A DNA stretch of 35,824 nt from Vulcanimicrobiota bacterium (GCA_028287545.1 JAQBPL010000041.1:1-35824), one strand, 5' to 3'. Shown: positions 7,437 to 15,973, counted from the stretch's first letter. Numbers and translations are program-made. The notes: generated by a model from the sequence alone, not told the origin.

Positions 7437-9020
7437 CTAGAGGGTCGCGTCGATCGTGTCGAGGTCCGGGAATGCGAGCGCCGGCACGAGCCGATCCATC
7501 CCCTCGAGCGCCAGCACGGCGCGGGCGTGGCTGCCGCCGTCGGGCCGGCGGCTGACGGTGAAATCGTCGGCGAGCGCCGCGACGATGTAGAGGCCGCGGC
7601 CTCGCTCGCTCAACACGTCGGCTGGGAGCTTCGGCATGTGGCGGAACCCGCGCCCGCGGTCGAGGACGTGCAGCACCGGCGAGGGCGCGCTCCGATCGAT
7701 CGCGACCTCGGTCATCCCGCCGGCGTAGCGCACGACGTTGCCCAGCAGTTCCGCGAAGAGCAACTCCGCCGCGGCGAGGGCGTCGTCGGAGAGACCGTGT
7801 GCCGTCAGCACGCGCGAGAACTCGTGCTTCACGTCCTGCGCCGCCGCGACGTCGTCGGAGGCGAATGTCCAGCGGACGATCGGCGTCTCTTCGTCGTCGG
7901 TGCCGAGCCGGCGCACCGTGAACACGGCGACGTCGTCTCGCGCCGGATCCTGCAGCACGGCGTCGTGCACGGCGTGTGCGAGGTTCGGCGCTTCGAGCAC
8001 GGCGCCGTTCGCGAGCGCCGCGTGCAGACGCTGCTCGCCGTCGGCGAGATCGTGGGTCGCTTCGGTCAGGCCGTCGGTGTAGAGCACGAGCAGGCTGCCC
8101 GGCAGTATCTCCACGACTTCAGCAGAGCGCGGCAGCCGGCCGGCGACGCCGAGCGGCAGCCCGTCACCGCGCAGTTCGCGCACCGCGCCGCATTCGTCGC
8201 GGAGCAACGGGCGCGGATGCCCCGCCGACGCGTACGTCAGCAGCGACGTCACCGGATCGAAGACGCCGACGAACGCCGTCACGATGGGATCGCTCGGATC
8301 TCCTTGCAGCGTGCGGTCGGCGGCGTCCAACATGATCGCGGGATCGGCGTGCACGTGCGCCACCCCGCGCAGAATCTGACGCACGCTGGCCATGGTGACG
8401 GCCGCGTCGAGACCCGAACCGCTGACGTCGCCGATGGAGAGGACGACGCGTCCGTCGGGAAGGCGCACGGCGTCGTACCAATCGCCGCCGATTTGCGCCT
8501 GGTCGCTTCCGGCGCGATAGAAGGCGTCGAAGGCGATCCCCGGGATGTTCGGAAGCGCGTGCGGGAGCGCGGCATCCTGCAGACGTCGCGCGATGCGCCG
8601 CTCGTGGTCGTAGAGTTCCGAGAGACGGCGCAGGCGCAGCGACATTCGCCGCGCGCGCAGCATCGCTTCGACGCGGGCGGCGAACTCGAGCTGCTCGACC
8701 GGCCGGATCAGCACGTCGTCGGCGACGCGCCAGGCGTCGCGCGTGATCAAGCCGACGTCGCGCCGGTCGCTGATCAGCAGGACCGGCAGCAGCACCGGCT
8801 CTTGGATCGATCGCGCCTCGCGCAGCGCGTCCCAGTGCCGGTGCAGGGAAAGGCCGTCGACGATGCACAGGTCGACGTCGAAGTCGGCGATGCCTTCGAC
8901 GACGTCGTAGCGCTGAGCGAGCATCGTCGTCACCAGCCGCTGGTTTCCAGGCGCGGCGAGCAGGACGAGAACGCGCTCTTTCAGGCTGCGGAGCTCAGGC
9001 GTTTGTGTGGACGGGCTCAT
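7437..9020 (-). CDS. Degenerate receiver + SpoIIE-type PP2C phosphatase + HATPase_c fusion
   Basis: 527 residues in three parts. Residues 15-125 are a receiver-like fold with a possible phosphoacceptor Asp55 (CIVDG), but the acidic pair near the N-terminus is missing and the usual Lys before Pro is Arg106, so phosphorylation is doubtful. After a helical linker, residues about 165-365 are a SpoIIE/PP2C phosphatase with GGDWYD (Asp180), GDVSGSG (Asp198), TDGLTEA and RDDVAVF metal-binding motifs. Residues about 395-510 are an RsbW-like ATPase domain with ELLGNVVRYA (N-box), DRGRGF (G1) and GRGLYIV (G2). Phosphatase plus anti-sigma kinase in one chain suggests partner-switching control of a STAS protein or sigma factor. 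Its start overlaps the KaiC gene by 26 bases, so they are coupled. Confidence 0.9.
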   Translation of the reverse strand: MSPSTQTPELRSLKERVLVLLAAPGNQRLVTTMLAQRYDVVEGIADFDVDLCIVDGLSLHRHWDALREARSIQEPVLLPVLLISDRRDVGLITRDAWRVADDVLIRPVEQLEFAARVEAMLRARRMSLRLRRLSELYDHERRIARRLQDAALPHALPNIPGIAFDAFYRAGSDQAQIGGDWYDAVRLPDGRVVLSIGDVSGSGLDAAVTMASVRQILRGVAHVHADPAIMLDAADRTLQGDPSDPIVTAFVGVFDPVTSLLTYASAGHPRPLLRDECGAVRELRGDGLPLGVAGRLPRSAEVVEILPGSLLVLYTDGLTEATHDLADGEQRLHAALANGAVLEAPNLAHAVHDAVLQDPARDDVAVFTVRRLGTDDEETPIVRWTFASDDVAAAQDVKHEFSRVLTAHGLSDDALAAAELLFAELLGNVVRYAGGMTEVAIDRSAPSPVLHVLDRGRGFRHMPKLPADVLSERGRGLYIVAALADDFTVSRRPDGGSHARAVLALEGMDRLVPALAFPDLDTIDATL

Positions 9021-10443
9021 CGACCGGGAACTCCGTGAGGATCGAGTTCAGGCGCAGCGGCTCGCCGATGCGCACGCCGTTGCGCGTGATGCTGAATTCG
9101 CGCACCCCTTTTTCGAAGTCGCTCAGTCGCTTCTTGAGCACGCCGATCCCTTTGCGCAGCTCGATCTTGCCGTCGACGACGCGTTCGAGATACCGCAGGA
9201 AGATGACGTTGTCGGCGAGATAGCTGATCCCCACCTCGGTGACGCGGAACGACGTCACTTCGCGGAGCTCGTCCACCAGGATCACGGTGACGCCGATGTT
9301 CTGCAGGTACCGGCCCAGTGCGTGAATCCGTTCGGCCAAGCCGTCCGAGACCGACATGCGGTATCCGCTAACGCTGTCGATCATGACGATGCGCGTGCCG
9401 CGATCTTCGACGTCGCGGCGCACGATGTTGGCGAACTCGTCGGGTCCGAACCGCAGCGCTTCGAGCTCGATCACCGAAAGCGCTCCGCCGGCGATCATCT
9501 TGCGCACCGGGCTCCCGACGGCATGGCAGCGGCCGACCACCGTATCGGCTCGCTCGTCGAACGTGTAGAGGACGCTGCGTTCGCCGCGGGTCGCAGCTTC
9601 GACCAGGAACTGCATGCCGAGCGTCGTCTTGCCGACGCCGGTCGGACCGCTGATCAGCGTCACGGTGCCGCGTTCGATTCCGCCGTGCAGCAGCTTGTCG
9701 AGCAGCGGCAATCCGGACGAGAGGACTTCCGGTACGAACGGCCGGCTGTGACTCTCGGGGACAAGGCGCGGAAACACAGCGGCTCCGCTGGCGCTCAAGG
9801 TGAGCGCGTGCCGGCCGGCACGGTAGTCCGAGCCGCGGAACTTCGAGACGGAGAGCTCGCGTCCGCGGGTTCCGAACCCGAGCTCGATGACGCCGTCGGT
9901 GATGAAGCGCAGATCGTCGTCCGGCGTTTCGGTCGTGGATTCGGAGGTGACCACAACCGAGCCGAGTTCCGAGACGAAGCGCAAGAACGAGAGCGCCTGG
10001 CGGCGGAACTGGTACGCGTCGGTCGAGAGGTGGCGCAGGTGTGTCATCGAGTCGACGAAGACCCGCTGCGGCCCCACCCGCTGGATCGTCTCGATGATGC
10101 GGGCGGTCGTCGGCTGCGTCTCGACCTCGCGCGCCGAGAAGATGTCGTAGGTCTCCGATTTCGCAAACAGTTCGGCCGTCGGGCTGAGGTCCAGCACTTC
10201 GACGGCCGCGGCATCGAACCCGGAGCGGGCGGCGTTCGCCCGCAGCTCGGCTTCGGGCTCGGCGAAGCTGATGTAGAGAACGGGCTCCCCCGCTTGGATC
10301 CCCGCGACCAGATAGTGCCAGCCCAGCGTCGTCTTGCCGGAGCCGGGTGGGCCGCTCAGGAGGTACGTTCGACCTGGGAGGAGCCCACCCGCAAGCACTT
10401 CGTCGAGGCCCTCGACGCCGGTCGAGACCCGCACTTCGCTCAT
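8995..10443 (-). CDS. KaiC-like double-RecA ATPase
   Basis: 482 residues from the ATG at 10443; the frame stays open upstream into thioredoxin reductase but that is antisense reading. Two KaiC/RadA-type domains are evident: Walker A at 31-39 (GPPGSGKTT) with Walker B ending Asp131, and Walker A at 266-274 (GPTGVGKTT) with Walker B ending Asp356. The region matching the KaiC CII phosphorylation pair reads GISYLAD, giving Ser407-Tyr408 in place of Ser-Thr. No KaiA or KaiB gene is present. KaiC-like proteins outside cyanobacteria act as ATP-driven signalling switches rather than proven clocks (family knowledge). Overlap with the phosphatase/HATPase gene makes that protein the likely output partner. 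Confidence 0.92.
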   Translation of the reverse strand: MSEVRVSTGVEGLDEVLAGGLLPGRTYLLSGPPGSGKTTLGWHYLVAGIQAGEPVLYISFAEPEAELRANAARSGFDAAAVEVLDLSPTAELFAKSETYDIFSAREVETQPTTARIIETIQRVGPQRVFVDSMTHLRHLSTDAYQFRRQALSFLRFVSELGSVVVTSESTTETPDDDLRFITDGVIELGFGTRGRELSVSKFRGSDYRAGRHALTLSASGAAVFPRLVPESHSRPFVPEVLSSGLPLLDKLLHGGIERGTVTLISGPTGVGKTTLGMQFLVEAATRGERSVLYTFDERADTVVGRCHAVGSPVRKMIAGGALSVIELEALRFGPDEFANIVRRDVEDRGTRIVMIDSVSGYRMSVSDGLAERIHALGRYLQNIGVTVILVDELREVTSFRVTEVGISYLADNVIFLRYLERVVDGKIELRKGIGVLKKRLSDFEKGVREFSITRNGVRIGEPLRLNSILTEFPVDEPVHTNA

Positions 10444-10569
10444 TACGAAACTGGGAATGCCCCGAAAACGATCTTTTGTACCACCAATTGGCGCCAGGAC
10501 AAACCTTCCGCCGCCAGTCCGTGCTCGGGCGGAGACGGACGCAACCAAACTTGGGTTGAAGGAGGCGAG

Positions 10570-11526
10570 ATGCCCGCCACCCACGCCAAAGTCGCCATCA
10601 TCGGTTCCGGCCCCGCCGGCCTCACGGCCGCCGTGTACGCGGCCCGAGCCAACCTCGCGCCGCTCGTCTTCGCCGGCCACATGTACGGCGGCCAGCTCAT
10701 GCTGACGACGGAGGTCGAGAACTATCCCGGCTTTCCGCAGGGGATCATGGGGCCCGAGCTGATGGAAGCGTTTCGCGCGCAAGCGGAGCGGTTCGGCTCG
10801 GTGATCCACGACGTCGACGTCACCGAGGTCGACTTCTCGGTGCGGCCGTTCGTCCTGCGCACCGCCGACGACAGCTACACGGCCGACAGCGTGATCGTAG
10901 CGACCGGCGCCAGCGCGCGCTGGCTCAACATCCCCGGCGAGGCGAGGCTGCGCGGGCGGGGAGTCTCGACGTGCGCGACCTGCGACGGCGCGTTCTTCCG
11001 CCAGAAGCACATCGTCGTCGTCGGCGGCGGCGACTCGGCGATGGAAGAGGCGATCTTCCTGACGCGCTTCGGCAGTGCGGTGACGGTGATCCATCGCCGC
11101 GAGAGTTTGCGCGCGTCGAAGATCATGGCAGAGCGCGCCCTCAACCATCCGAAGATTTCGTTCATCTGGAACACGGCCGTCGAAGAAGTGCTCGGCGAGG
11201 ACGGCACGACGGCGTTGCGCCTGCGCAACCTGGTCACGGGCGAAGAGGGCGTGCTGCCCGCCGACGCACTGTTCGTCGCGATCGGCCACGACCCGAACAC
11301 CGCGATCTTCCGCGATCAGTTGGAGCTCGATGCCGCCGGCTACATCGTCAGCGAGGACGGCGTGCGCACCAACATCGACGGCGTCTTCGTCGCCGGCGAT
11401 GTCTACGACATCCGCTACAAGCAGGCGATCACCGCGGCCGGTTCGGGCTGCAAGGCGGCGATCGACGTCGAGAAATATCTCGAATCGCTGGAGGCGGAGC
11501 ACGCGCACGCGGTGACCGCAGGGTGA
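10570..11526 (+). CDS. trxB: Thioredoxin reductase (NADPH)
   Basis: 318 residues, normal family length. An AAGGAGG ribosome site sits four bases before the ATG. The FAD-binding motif is GSGPAG (12-17), the redox-active pair is in STCATCDG (Cys135, Cys138), the NADPH motif is GGGDSAMEEA, and the C-terminal FAD motif is GVFVAGDV. The enzyme passes electrons from NADPH through FAD and the disulfide to thioredoxin in the cytoplasm. Thioredoxin itself is not in this window. The gene is divergent from the KaiC-like gene (126-base spacer), and its TGA overlaps the GTG of the following thioesterase by four bases. Confidence 0.95.
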   Translation: MPATHAKVAIIGSGPAGLTAAVYAARANLAPLVFAGHMYGGQLMLTTEVENYPGFPQGIMGPELMEAFRAQAERFGSVIHDVDVTEVDFSVRPFVLRTADDSYTADSVIVATGASARWLNIPGEARLRGRGVSTCATCDGAFFRQKHIVVVGGGDSAMEEAIFLTRFGSAVTVIHRRESLRASKIMAERALNHPKISFIWNTAVEEVLGEDGTTALRLRNLVTGEEGVLPADALFVAIGHDPNTAIFRDQLELDAAGYIVSEDGVRTNIDGVFVAGDVYDIRYKQAITAAGSGCKAAIDVEKYLESLEAEHAHAVTAG

Positions 11527-12008
11527 CGCCTCAGACGCATCCCTACCCGCCGGCGATGGACATCTTCCGGCAGATGGACGGACTTGAAGCGCTCGAGCTG
11601 ATGCGCAGCGGCGAAGCGCCGCAAACGAACGTCTCGCGCTGGATGGATTTCACGCTCGAAGACGTGGAACGCGGCAAGGTCACCTTCGCGATGGTTCCGC
11701 GCGACGAACTCTACAACATGATCGGTTCGGTTCACGGCGGCATCATCACGACGCTGATGGACACGGCCCTCGGATCGGCCGTGCAGTCGGTGCTGCCCGC
11801 CGGCCGCGTCGCCACGACGATGGACCTGCACACCCGCTTCCATCGTCCCGTGACCGTGGCGGTCGGCAAAGTGTTCGCTCGCGCGCACGTCGTGCACGCC
11901 GGCCGCCGCACCGCCACCTCGCAGGCCGAACTCGTCGACGCCGAAGGCCGCGTCTACGCCACCGGAACCTCAACCCTCATGATCCTGGACGACCGCCCGT
12001 CACCCTGA
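11523..12008 (+). CDS. PaaI-family hotdog-fold thioesterase
   Basis: 161 residues from the GTG at 11523, which overlaps the trxB stop as GTGA; an in-frame ATG at 11556 would give 150 residues and is an acceptable alternative. The hotdog signature is NMIGSVHGGIITTLMDTALGSA with the HGG motif at 71-73, oxyanion-binding backbone glycines and Asp80 as likely catalytic carboxylate. The end has the usual RTATSQAELVDAEGRVYATG strand pattern. PaaI-like enzymes cleave aryl- or acyl-CoA thioesters in the cytoplasm. The genomic setting, beside fatty-acid ligases and beta-oxidation genes, fits a CoA-recycling or housekeeping role; exact substrate unknown. Confidence 0.9.
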   Translation: MTPQTHPYPPAMDIFRQMDGLEALELMRSGEAPQTNVSRWMDFTLEDVERGKVTFAMVPRDELYNMIGSVHGGIITTLMDTALGSAVQSVLPAGRVATTMDLHTRFHRPVTVAVGKVFARAHVVHAGRRTATSQAELVDAEGRVYATGTSTLMILDDRPSP

Positions 12009-12011
12009 GCG

Positions 12012-12066
12012 CCCCCTGTCATGAGGTCGCTCAAGACGACGGGGGAACACACAGCATGACAGGGGG
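12012..12066. repeat. Intergenic inverted repeat with alternative pairings
   Basis: CCCCCTGTCATG at 12012-12023 is perfectly complementary to CATGACAGGGGG at 12055-12066, 12 bp with a 31-base loop, filling most of the gap between the thioesterase and SDR genes. Two competing pairings exist: TGAGCG (12006-12011) with CGCTCA (12028-12033), and CCCCC (12012-12016) with GGGGG (12041-12045). There is no T-run, so it is not a classic terminator. It could be a palindromic extragenic element or an attenuator-like switch. Confidence 0.65.
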
Positions 12067-12090
12067 GACGGCGGGCGGAACAGCGAGGGG

Positions 12091-12858
12091 ATGACGGCTG
12101 AGCGGCTTCCTGGGAAGATCGTGCTTATCACCGGCGGCGCGAGCGGAATCGGCTTGGCGACCGCGCTGCGGTGTGCGGAGCAAGGCGCGACCGTCGTCGT
12201 CGCCGACATCGACCTCGGCAAGGCGCAGAAGGCGATCGAAGGCCACCCTGCCTTGAGCGCGCTGCAGCTCGACGTCGTAAGCGAGGAGAGCTGGGAGCGC
12301 GTCATCGGCGACGTGCTGGGCCGCTTCGGTCGGCTCGACGTGCTGGTGAACAGCGCCGGGATCGCGCCGATGGGCGACATCGAGACCGAGAGTCTCGAAC
12401 AGTTTCGCCGCGTCATGGCCGTCAACGTCGACGGCGTTTTTCTCGGCTGCCGCTACGGCGTGCGAGCAATGAGGGGCCACCCGGCTTCGATCGTCAACCT
12501 CTCATCGGTTTCCGGGCTGGTCGGCGGACACAACCTGGCGTCGTACAACGCCTCCAAAGGCGCGGTACGGCTCCTGACCAAATCGGTCGCGCTCTACTGC
12601 GCGCGTCGCCAGAACGGGATTCGCTGCAACTCCGTGCACCCGACGTTCGTGGAGACGCCGATGATGCTCGCGCTGCTGGAAAACCGCAGCGAAGCCGACC
12701 GCCTGCGGCTCACTGACGCGTTGAAGACGCAGATTCCGCTCGGCCGCTTCGCGCAGCCGGAAGAGATCGCCGACATGATCGTCTATCTCGCCTCGGACGA
12801 GTCCGGGTTCGTGACGGGCGCCGAGTTCGTGATCGACGGCGGGCTCACGGCGTCGTGA
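12091..12858 (+). CDS. Short-chain dehydrogenase/reductase (SDR)
   Basis: 255 residues, classical SDR length. The cofactor motif is TGGASGIG (14-21); Asp39 at the end of the second strand (VVVADID) favours NAD(H) over NADP(H). NSAG is at 87-90, and the catalytic set is Asn112, Ser139, Tyr152 and Lys156 (YNASK). The C-terminal FVTGAEFVIDGGLTAS is typical of 3-oxoacyl-ACP reductase-like and 3-hydroxyacyl dehydrogenase SDRs. AGGGG lies directly before the ATG. It follows trxB and the thioesterase after an 82-base spacer holding an inverted repeat, and its 3' end overlaps the opposite-strand phosphotriesterase-like gene by 14 bases. Substrate cannot be told from sequence. Confidence 0.92.
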   Translation: MTAERLPGKIVLITGGASGIGLATALRCAEQGATVVVADIDLGKAQKAIEGHPALSALQLDVVSEESWERVIGDVLGRFGRLDVLVNSAGIAPMGDIETESLEQFRRVMAVNVDGVFLGCRYGVRAMRGHPASIVNLSSVSGLVGGHNLASYNASKGAVRLLTKSVALYCARRQNGIRCNSVHPTFVETPMMLALLENRSEADRLRLTDALKTQIPLGRFAQPEEIADMIVYLASDESGFVTGAEFVIDGGLTAS

Positions 12859-13798
12859 AGTAGTCGCGCGGGTTCGCGACGAGCATCGTCGCGATCTGCG
12901 CGTCCGTGACGCCGCGCTCGCGCAGCGCCGGCAGCACCTCGTCGTGGATGTGGTGGAAGTGCCAGCGCGGATGGAACCGTTCGCGCGCGCCCGGTGCGAA
13001 CCAGTCGATGTGACAGGCGGCGTCGTGCGAGAGCACGATGCGCTGCGCGTAGCCGCGGCGGCAGAGCTCGGCGACCGTCTCGACCCGCGCCTCGAACGAG
13101 AGCAGCGCGTCGAGCCCGAAGCGGTCCATCCCGGCGTACGACCCGGCATCCATCAGCGCGGTGAGGTACGCGAGATCGGTCGAGTCGCCGCTGTGTCCGA
13201 TCACCACCCGCGTGAGGTCCACGCCCTCCTCGCGCAGCACGCGCTGCGCGACCAGACCCGTTCCGCTCGGCGCGTGCGTGTGCACCGTGATCGGCGCGCC
13301 GGTTTCGCGGTGGGCGGCGGCAGTCGCGCGCAGGATGCGCTCGACGCCGCGCGTCAGGCCCGGCTCGTCGATCGCGCACTTCAAGAACGCGGCCTTCACG
13401 CCGGTGCCCGCGATGCCGTCGACGATCTCGCGCACGAAGAGCGCGGTCATCGGATCGCGTCCGTCGACGCGCGGGCGATGGCGGAAGAAGAACGGCACGG
13501 CGTCGTAGGTGTAGATGCCGGTCGCGACCACGATCTGCAGTTCGACCTCGGCCGCCACGCGCTGTACGCGCGGGATCGAGCGGCCCAGGCCGAAGACGGT
13601 CGGATCGACGATCGTGTCGACGCCGCGCGCGTGCAGCGAGCGCAGCGCAGCGATCGCCTCGGAAACGTGGGCGTCCTCGTCCCACGCGGCATCGCTCTGG
13701 CGGAATTCTTCGCTCAGCACGAAGACGTGTTCGTGGACCAGCGTCGTGCCGAGCCGGTCGACGTCGACCGGGCCGCGGACGGTCTCGACGCGGTTCAC
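12845..13798 (-). CDS. Phosphotriesterase-family (amidohydrolase) hydrolase, lactonase-like
   Basis: 317 residues, family length. Metal and catalytic residues of the PTE fold are all visible: HEH (His22, His24), the likely carbamylated Lys140 in FLKCA, His173 in ITVHTHA, His202 in GHSGD and Asp259 in LSHDA. The VKAAFLKCAIDEPG segment is typical of the phosphotriesterase-like lactonase group, binuclear-metal enzymes that open lactones and sometimes hydrolyse organophosphates promiscuously. It is the last gene of a minus-strand run: acyl-CoA ligase, PII-like protein, this gene, with seven bases after the PII-like stop. Lactone or hydroxy-fatty-acid metabolism would fit the neighbours; this is inference. 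Confidence 0.9.
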   Translation of the reverse strand: MNRVETVRGPVDVDRLGTTLVHEHVFVLSEEFRQSDAAWDEDAHVSEAIAALRSLHARGVDTIVDPTVFGLGRSIPRVQRVAAEVELQIVVATGIYTYDAVPFFFRHRPRVDGRDPMTALFVREIVDGIAGTGVKAAFLKCAIDEPGLTRGVERILRATAAAHRETGAPITVHTHAPSGTGLVAQRVLREEGVDLTRVVIGHSGDSTDLAYLTALMDAGSYAGMDRFGLDALLSFEARVETVAELCRRGYAQRIVLSHDAACHIDWFAPGARERFHPRWHFHHIHDEVLPALRERGVTDAQIATMLVANPRDYFTTP

Positions 13799-13805
13799 GC
13801 CCGCG

Positions 13806-14117
13806 CTACCGGAACGCGTGGGTGCCGATCTGGCCCTTCACCTCGGGGATGAAGTGCTCGCCGCGCAGCACCTGGACGTCGGCGATCACCACGACCCCCG
13901 AACACCGGTTGAGGAGTGGGAGCAGCTGGTCGAGGATTGGGTCGAGGTGATCGCGCGTCACCACCGTGACGAGCAAGACGATGTCGTCGTCGTGCCGCCC
14001 GTGGTGCCCCAGCCCCGTGACGCCGGGGACGAGGGTGTAGCCGGTGGCGTGCTGGTCGAGCACCCGCTCGACGGCCGCAAGTTGGTCGCACTCGAGGACG
14101 ATCTCGAGCCGTTTCAT
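13806..14117 (-). CDS. PII-like (nitrogen-regulatory P-II fold) protein
   Basis: 103 residues from the ATG at 14117, chosen because PII-type proteins begin MKxxE (here MKRLEIVLE). An in-frame ATG at 14141 has a GGGA 11 bases upstream and adds eight residues. The ferredoxin-like pattern is clear: first strand, helix AAVERVLDQHATGYTLVPGV, strand DIVLLVTVV, helix DHLDPILDQLLPLL and final strand VVVIADVQVLRGEHF. The T-loop is short and lacks the uridylylation Tyr, so this is a PII-like rather than a classic GlnB/GlnK protein. Such proteins bind nucleotides or metals to tune a partner. Its partner may be the acyl-CoA ligase or hydrolase on either side, both in the same probable operon. Confidence 0.7.
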   Translation of the reverse strand: MKRLEIVLECDQLAAVERVLDQHATGYTLVPGVTGLGHHGRHDDDIVLLVTVVTRDHLDPILDQLLPLLNRCSGVVVIADVQVLRGEHFIPEVKGQIGTHAFR

Positions 14118-14154
14118 GGTGTTGAGAATTCGTCGCCGCATGGCGAGAGATTCC

Positions 14155-15948
14155 CTAGACGCCCAGGGCCGCCTTGCGAGCGTGCAAATCTTCCTCATAG
14201 GCCTGGCGGATCACGGGGCCATAGCGCTGCTCGACGACCCGGCGGCGCACCTTGAGCGTGGGCGAGAGTTCGCCGTCCTCGACGGTGAGGTCGCGCGGCA
14301 GGATGCCGACCCGGCGCACCCGCTCGAACGACGCCAGATCGGCCGTTTGGTGCTCGACTTCGCGGATGACGAGCGCGCGGACGCGGTCGTCGGCCGCCAT
14401 CTGCGCGGTGGTAACCTCGGAGCCGAGCGAGAGTTCGGTGCGGATGAGCGCCCAATTCGGGGCGACCAGGACCGTCGGATGCGGCTGATCGTCGCCGAAC
14501 GCCATCACTTGCCCGATGAAGATCGATCGTTTGATCGCGGTCTCGATCCGCGCCGGCGCGATCCACTTGCCGCCGCTCGATTTGAACAGCTCTTTCTTTC
14601 GATCGGTGATCACCAGGTGCCCGTCGGTGTCGAACGTGCCGATGTCGCCCGTCTGCAGCCAGCCGTCCGCGGTGAAGGGCTGCTCCGACGCCGGAAGACG
14701 GTAGTACCCGAGCATGACGTTCGGGCCTTTGACAAGGACCTCGCCGTCTTCGGCCAGCGTGACCTGCACGCCGTCGATCGGCGTTCCGACCGTGCCGAAC
14801 TTGATGTCGTTCGGCCGATTGACGGTGATCACCGGCGAGGTCTCCGTCATCCCGTAGCCTTCGCAGACCGGCAAGCCCATCGCGGCCAGCGCGAGCGCGG
14901 TGTCGCGATGCAGCGGAGCGCTGCCGCTGACGAAGTAGTGCAGCTGGTCGAGTCCCAGCGCCGGCTTGATCTTCTTGAGCACGAGCGCTTGGGCCACGGC
15001 GTTCGCCAGCTGCAGGAGCGGGTTCGCCCCGCCGGCGCGTGCGTCGCGCTCGTATGCGGAGCCCGCCTCGATCGCCCACGGCACCAGCTTCGCTTTGAGA
15101 CCGCCGGCCTGGAGCGCGCTGCCCACGATGCCGGCGAGCACGCGCTCGAAGATGCGCGGAACGCACGCGACGTAGTGCGGACGGACGGCGCGCAAGTCCT
15201 CGAGCAGGCGGTCGGGGGTGGTGACGTACTGCGTGACGCGATTGTAGAGATAGCCCAGCGAATCGGTGTGTTCGAAGATGTGCGCGAACGGGAGCACCGA
15301 GAGCGCCCTCTCGCCGGCACTGAAGCCGGTCTCGGCCGGATTGTACGCGCCGTAGACGTTCGAGATCACGTTGCGATGCGAGAGCATCACGCCCTTCGGC
15401 GTCCCGGTCGTGCCGGAGGTGTAGATGAGCACCGCGAGATCGTCGAGCGTGACCTGCGCCGTGAACTCCGTCAGCTCCGCCGGGCGCGCCGCGAACGACG
15501 GCTCCCCCTCGCGCACGAAGGCGTCCATCCCGTCGTCCCCGCTCGCGCCGAAAACGACGATCGGCGGCGGTGCCGCCACCGCGTTGCGCACGCGCCCGGC
15601 GGCGGCCGCGTCGCCGGCGAACACCACCTTCGCTTCCGCGTCCTTGAGGATGTAGGCGAGCTGGTCTTCGGCGACCGTCGCGAACATCGGGACGACGACT
15701 CCCCCGGCGTAGAGGATCCCGAAATCGGCGATCAGCCAGTCGAGCTGGTTTTCGGAGACGATCGCGACGCGGTCGCCGGCACCGATGCCGCGGGCGCGCA
15801 GCGCGAACGCGACCGCCGCAGCGCGCCGATGCACGTCCTCGGCACTCAGCGCGATGGTTCGCCCGTCGACCCGCTCGGCCAAGGCGATCGAGCGCGGCTG
15901 CGAAAGCCGCTCGGCGATGAACGCCGGGAGCGTCGGCCATGTCGTCAC
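14155..15948 (-). CDS. Long-chain fatty-acid-CoA ligase (AMP-forming, FACS family)
   Basis: 597 residues from the GTG at 15948 with a GGGTGG stretch upstream; a TTG at 15963 is also in frame but has no such site. The adenylate-forming motifs are IYTSGTTGTPKGVMLSHRN (P-loop), GYGMTETSPV (A5), WLQTGDIGTFDTDGHLVITDR (A7/A8) and the LKVRRR region near the end, where the C-terminal catalytic Lys normally lies. The GGKWIAPARIE segment is characteristic of the long-chain ligase group. The enzyme activates fatty acids with ATP and CoA at the membrane face, feeding the beta-oxidation genes transcribed the other way. Its promoter shares sequence with that of the divergent PadR gene. It heads a minus operon with the PII-like and PTE-like genes. 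Confidence 0.93.
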   Translation of the reverse strand: MTTWPTLPAFIAERLSQPRSIALAERVDGRTIALSAEDVHRRAAAVAFALRARGIGAGDRVAIVSENQLDWLIADFGILYAGGVVVPMFATVAEDQLAYILKDAEAKVVFAGDAAAAGRVRNAVAAPPPIVVFGASGDDGMDAFVREGEPSFAARPAELTEFTAQVTLDDLAVLIYTSGTTGTPKGVMLSHRNVISNVYGAYNPAETGFSAGERALSVLPFAHIFEHTDSLGYLYNRVTQYVTTPDRLLEDLRAVRPHYVACVPRIFERVLAGIVGSALQAGGLKAKLVPWAIEAGSAYERDARAGGANPLLQLANAVAQALVLKKIKPALGLDQLHYFVSGSAPLHRDTALALAAMGLPVCEGYGMTETSPVITVNRPNDIKFGTVGTPIDGVQVTLAEDGEVLVKGPNVMLGYYRLPASEQPFTADGWLQTGDIGTFDTDGHLVITDRKKELFKSSGGKWIAPARIETAIKRSIFIGQVMAFGDDQPHPTVLVAPNWALIRTELSLGSEVTTAQMAADDRVRALVIREVEHQTADLASFERVRRVGILPRDLTVEDGELSPTLKVRRRVVEQRYGPVIRQAYEEDLHARKAALGV

Positions 15949-15973
15949 GAGGTCACCACCCAAAAAAGCAGGA

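Noticed and set aside
7275..9038. 587-residue plus-strand open frame opposite the SpoIIE-type phosphatase
   Set aside because: Antisense; no signal of a protein family, whereas the minus strand has PP2C and HATPase motifs.
8995..11508. Minus-strand KaiC frame extended about 355 residues upstream
   Set aside because: The extension is antisense to trxB and has no domain; the KaiC domain begins at the ATG at 10443.
9007..11526. Very long plus-strand open frame covering the KaiC gene and trxB as one protein
   Set aside because: Only the last 318 residues (from 10570) resemble a protein family and have a ribosome site; the first part is antisense to the KaiC gene with Arg/Asp/His-rich content typical of high-GC antisense reading.
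12845..13798. Adenosine deaminase or urease-type amidohydrolase instead of phosphotriesterase family
   Set aside because: The HEH motif, carbamylated-Lys segment (FLKCA) and GHSGD/LSHDA order fit the phosphotriesterase fold better.
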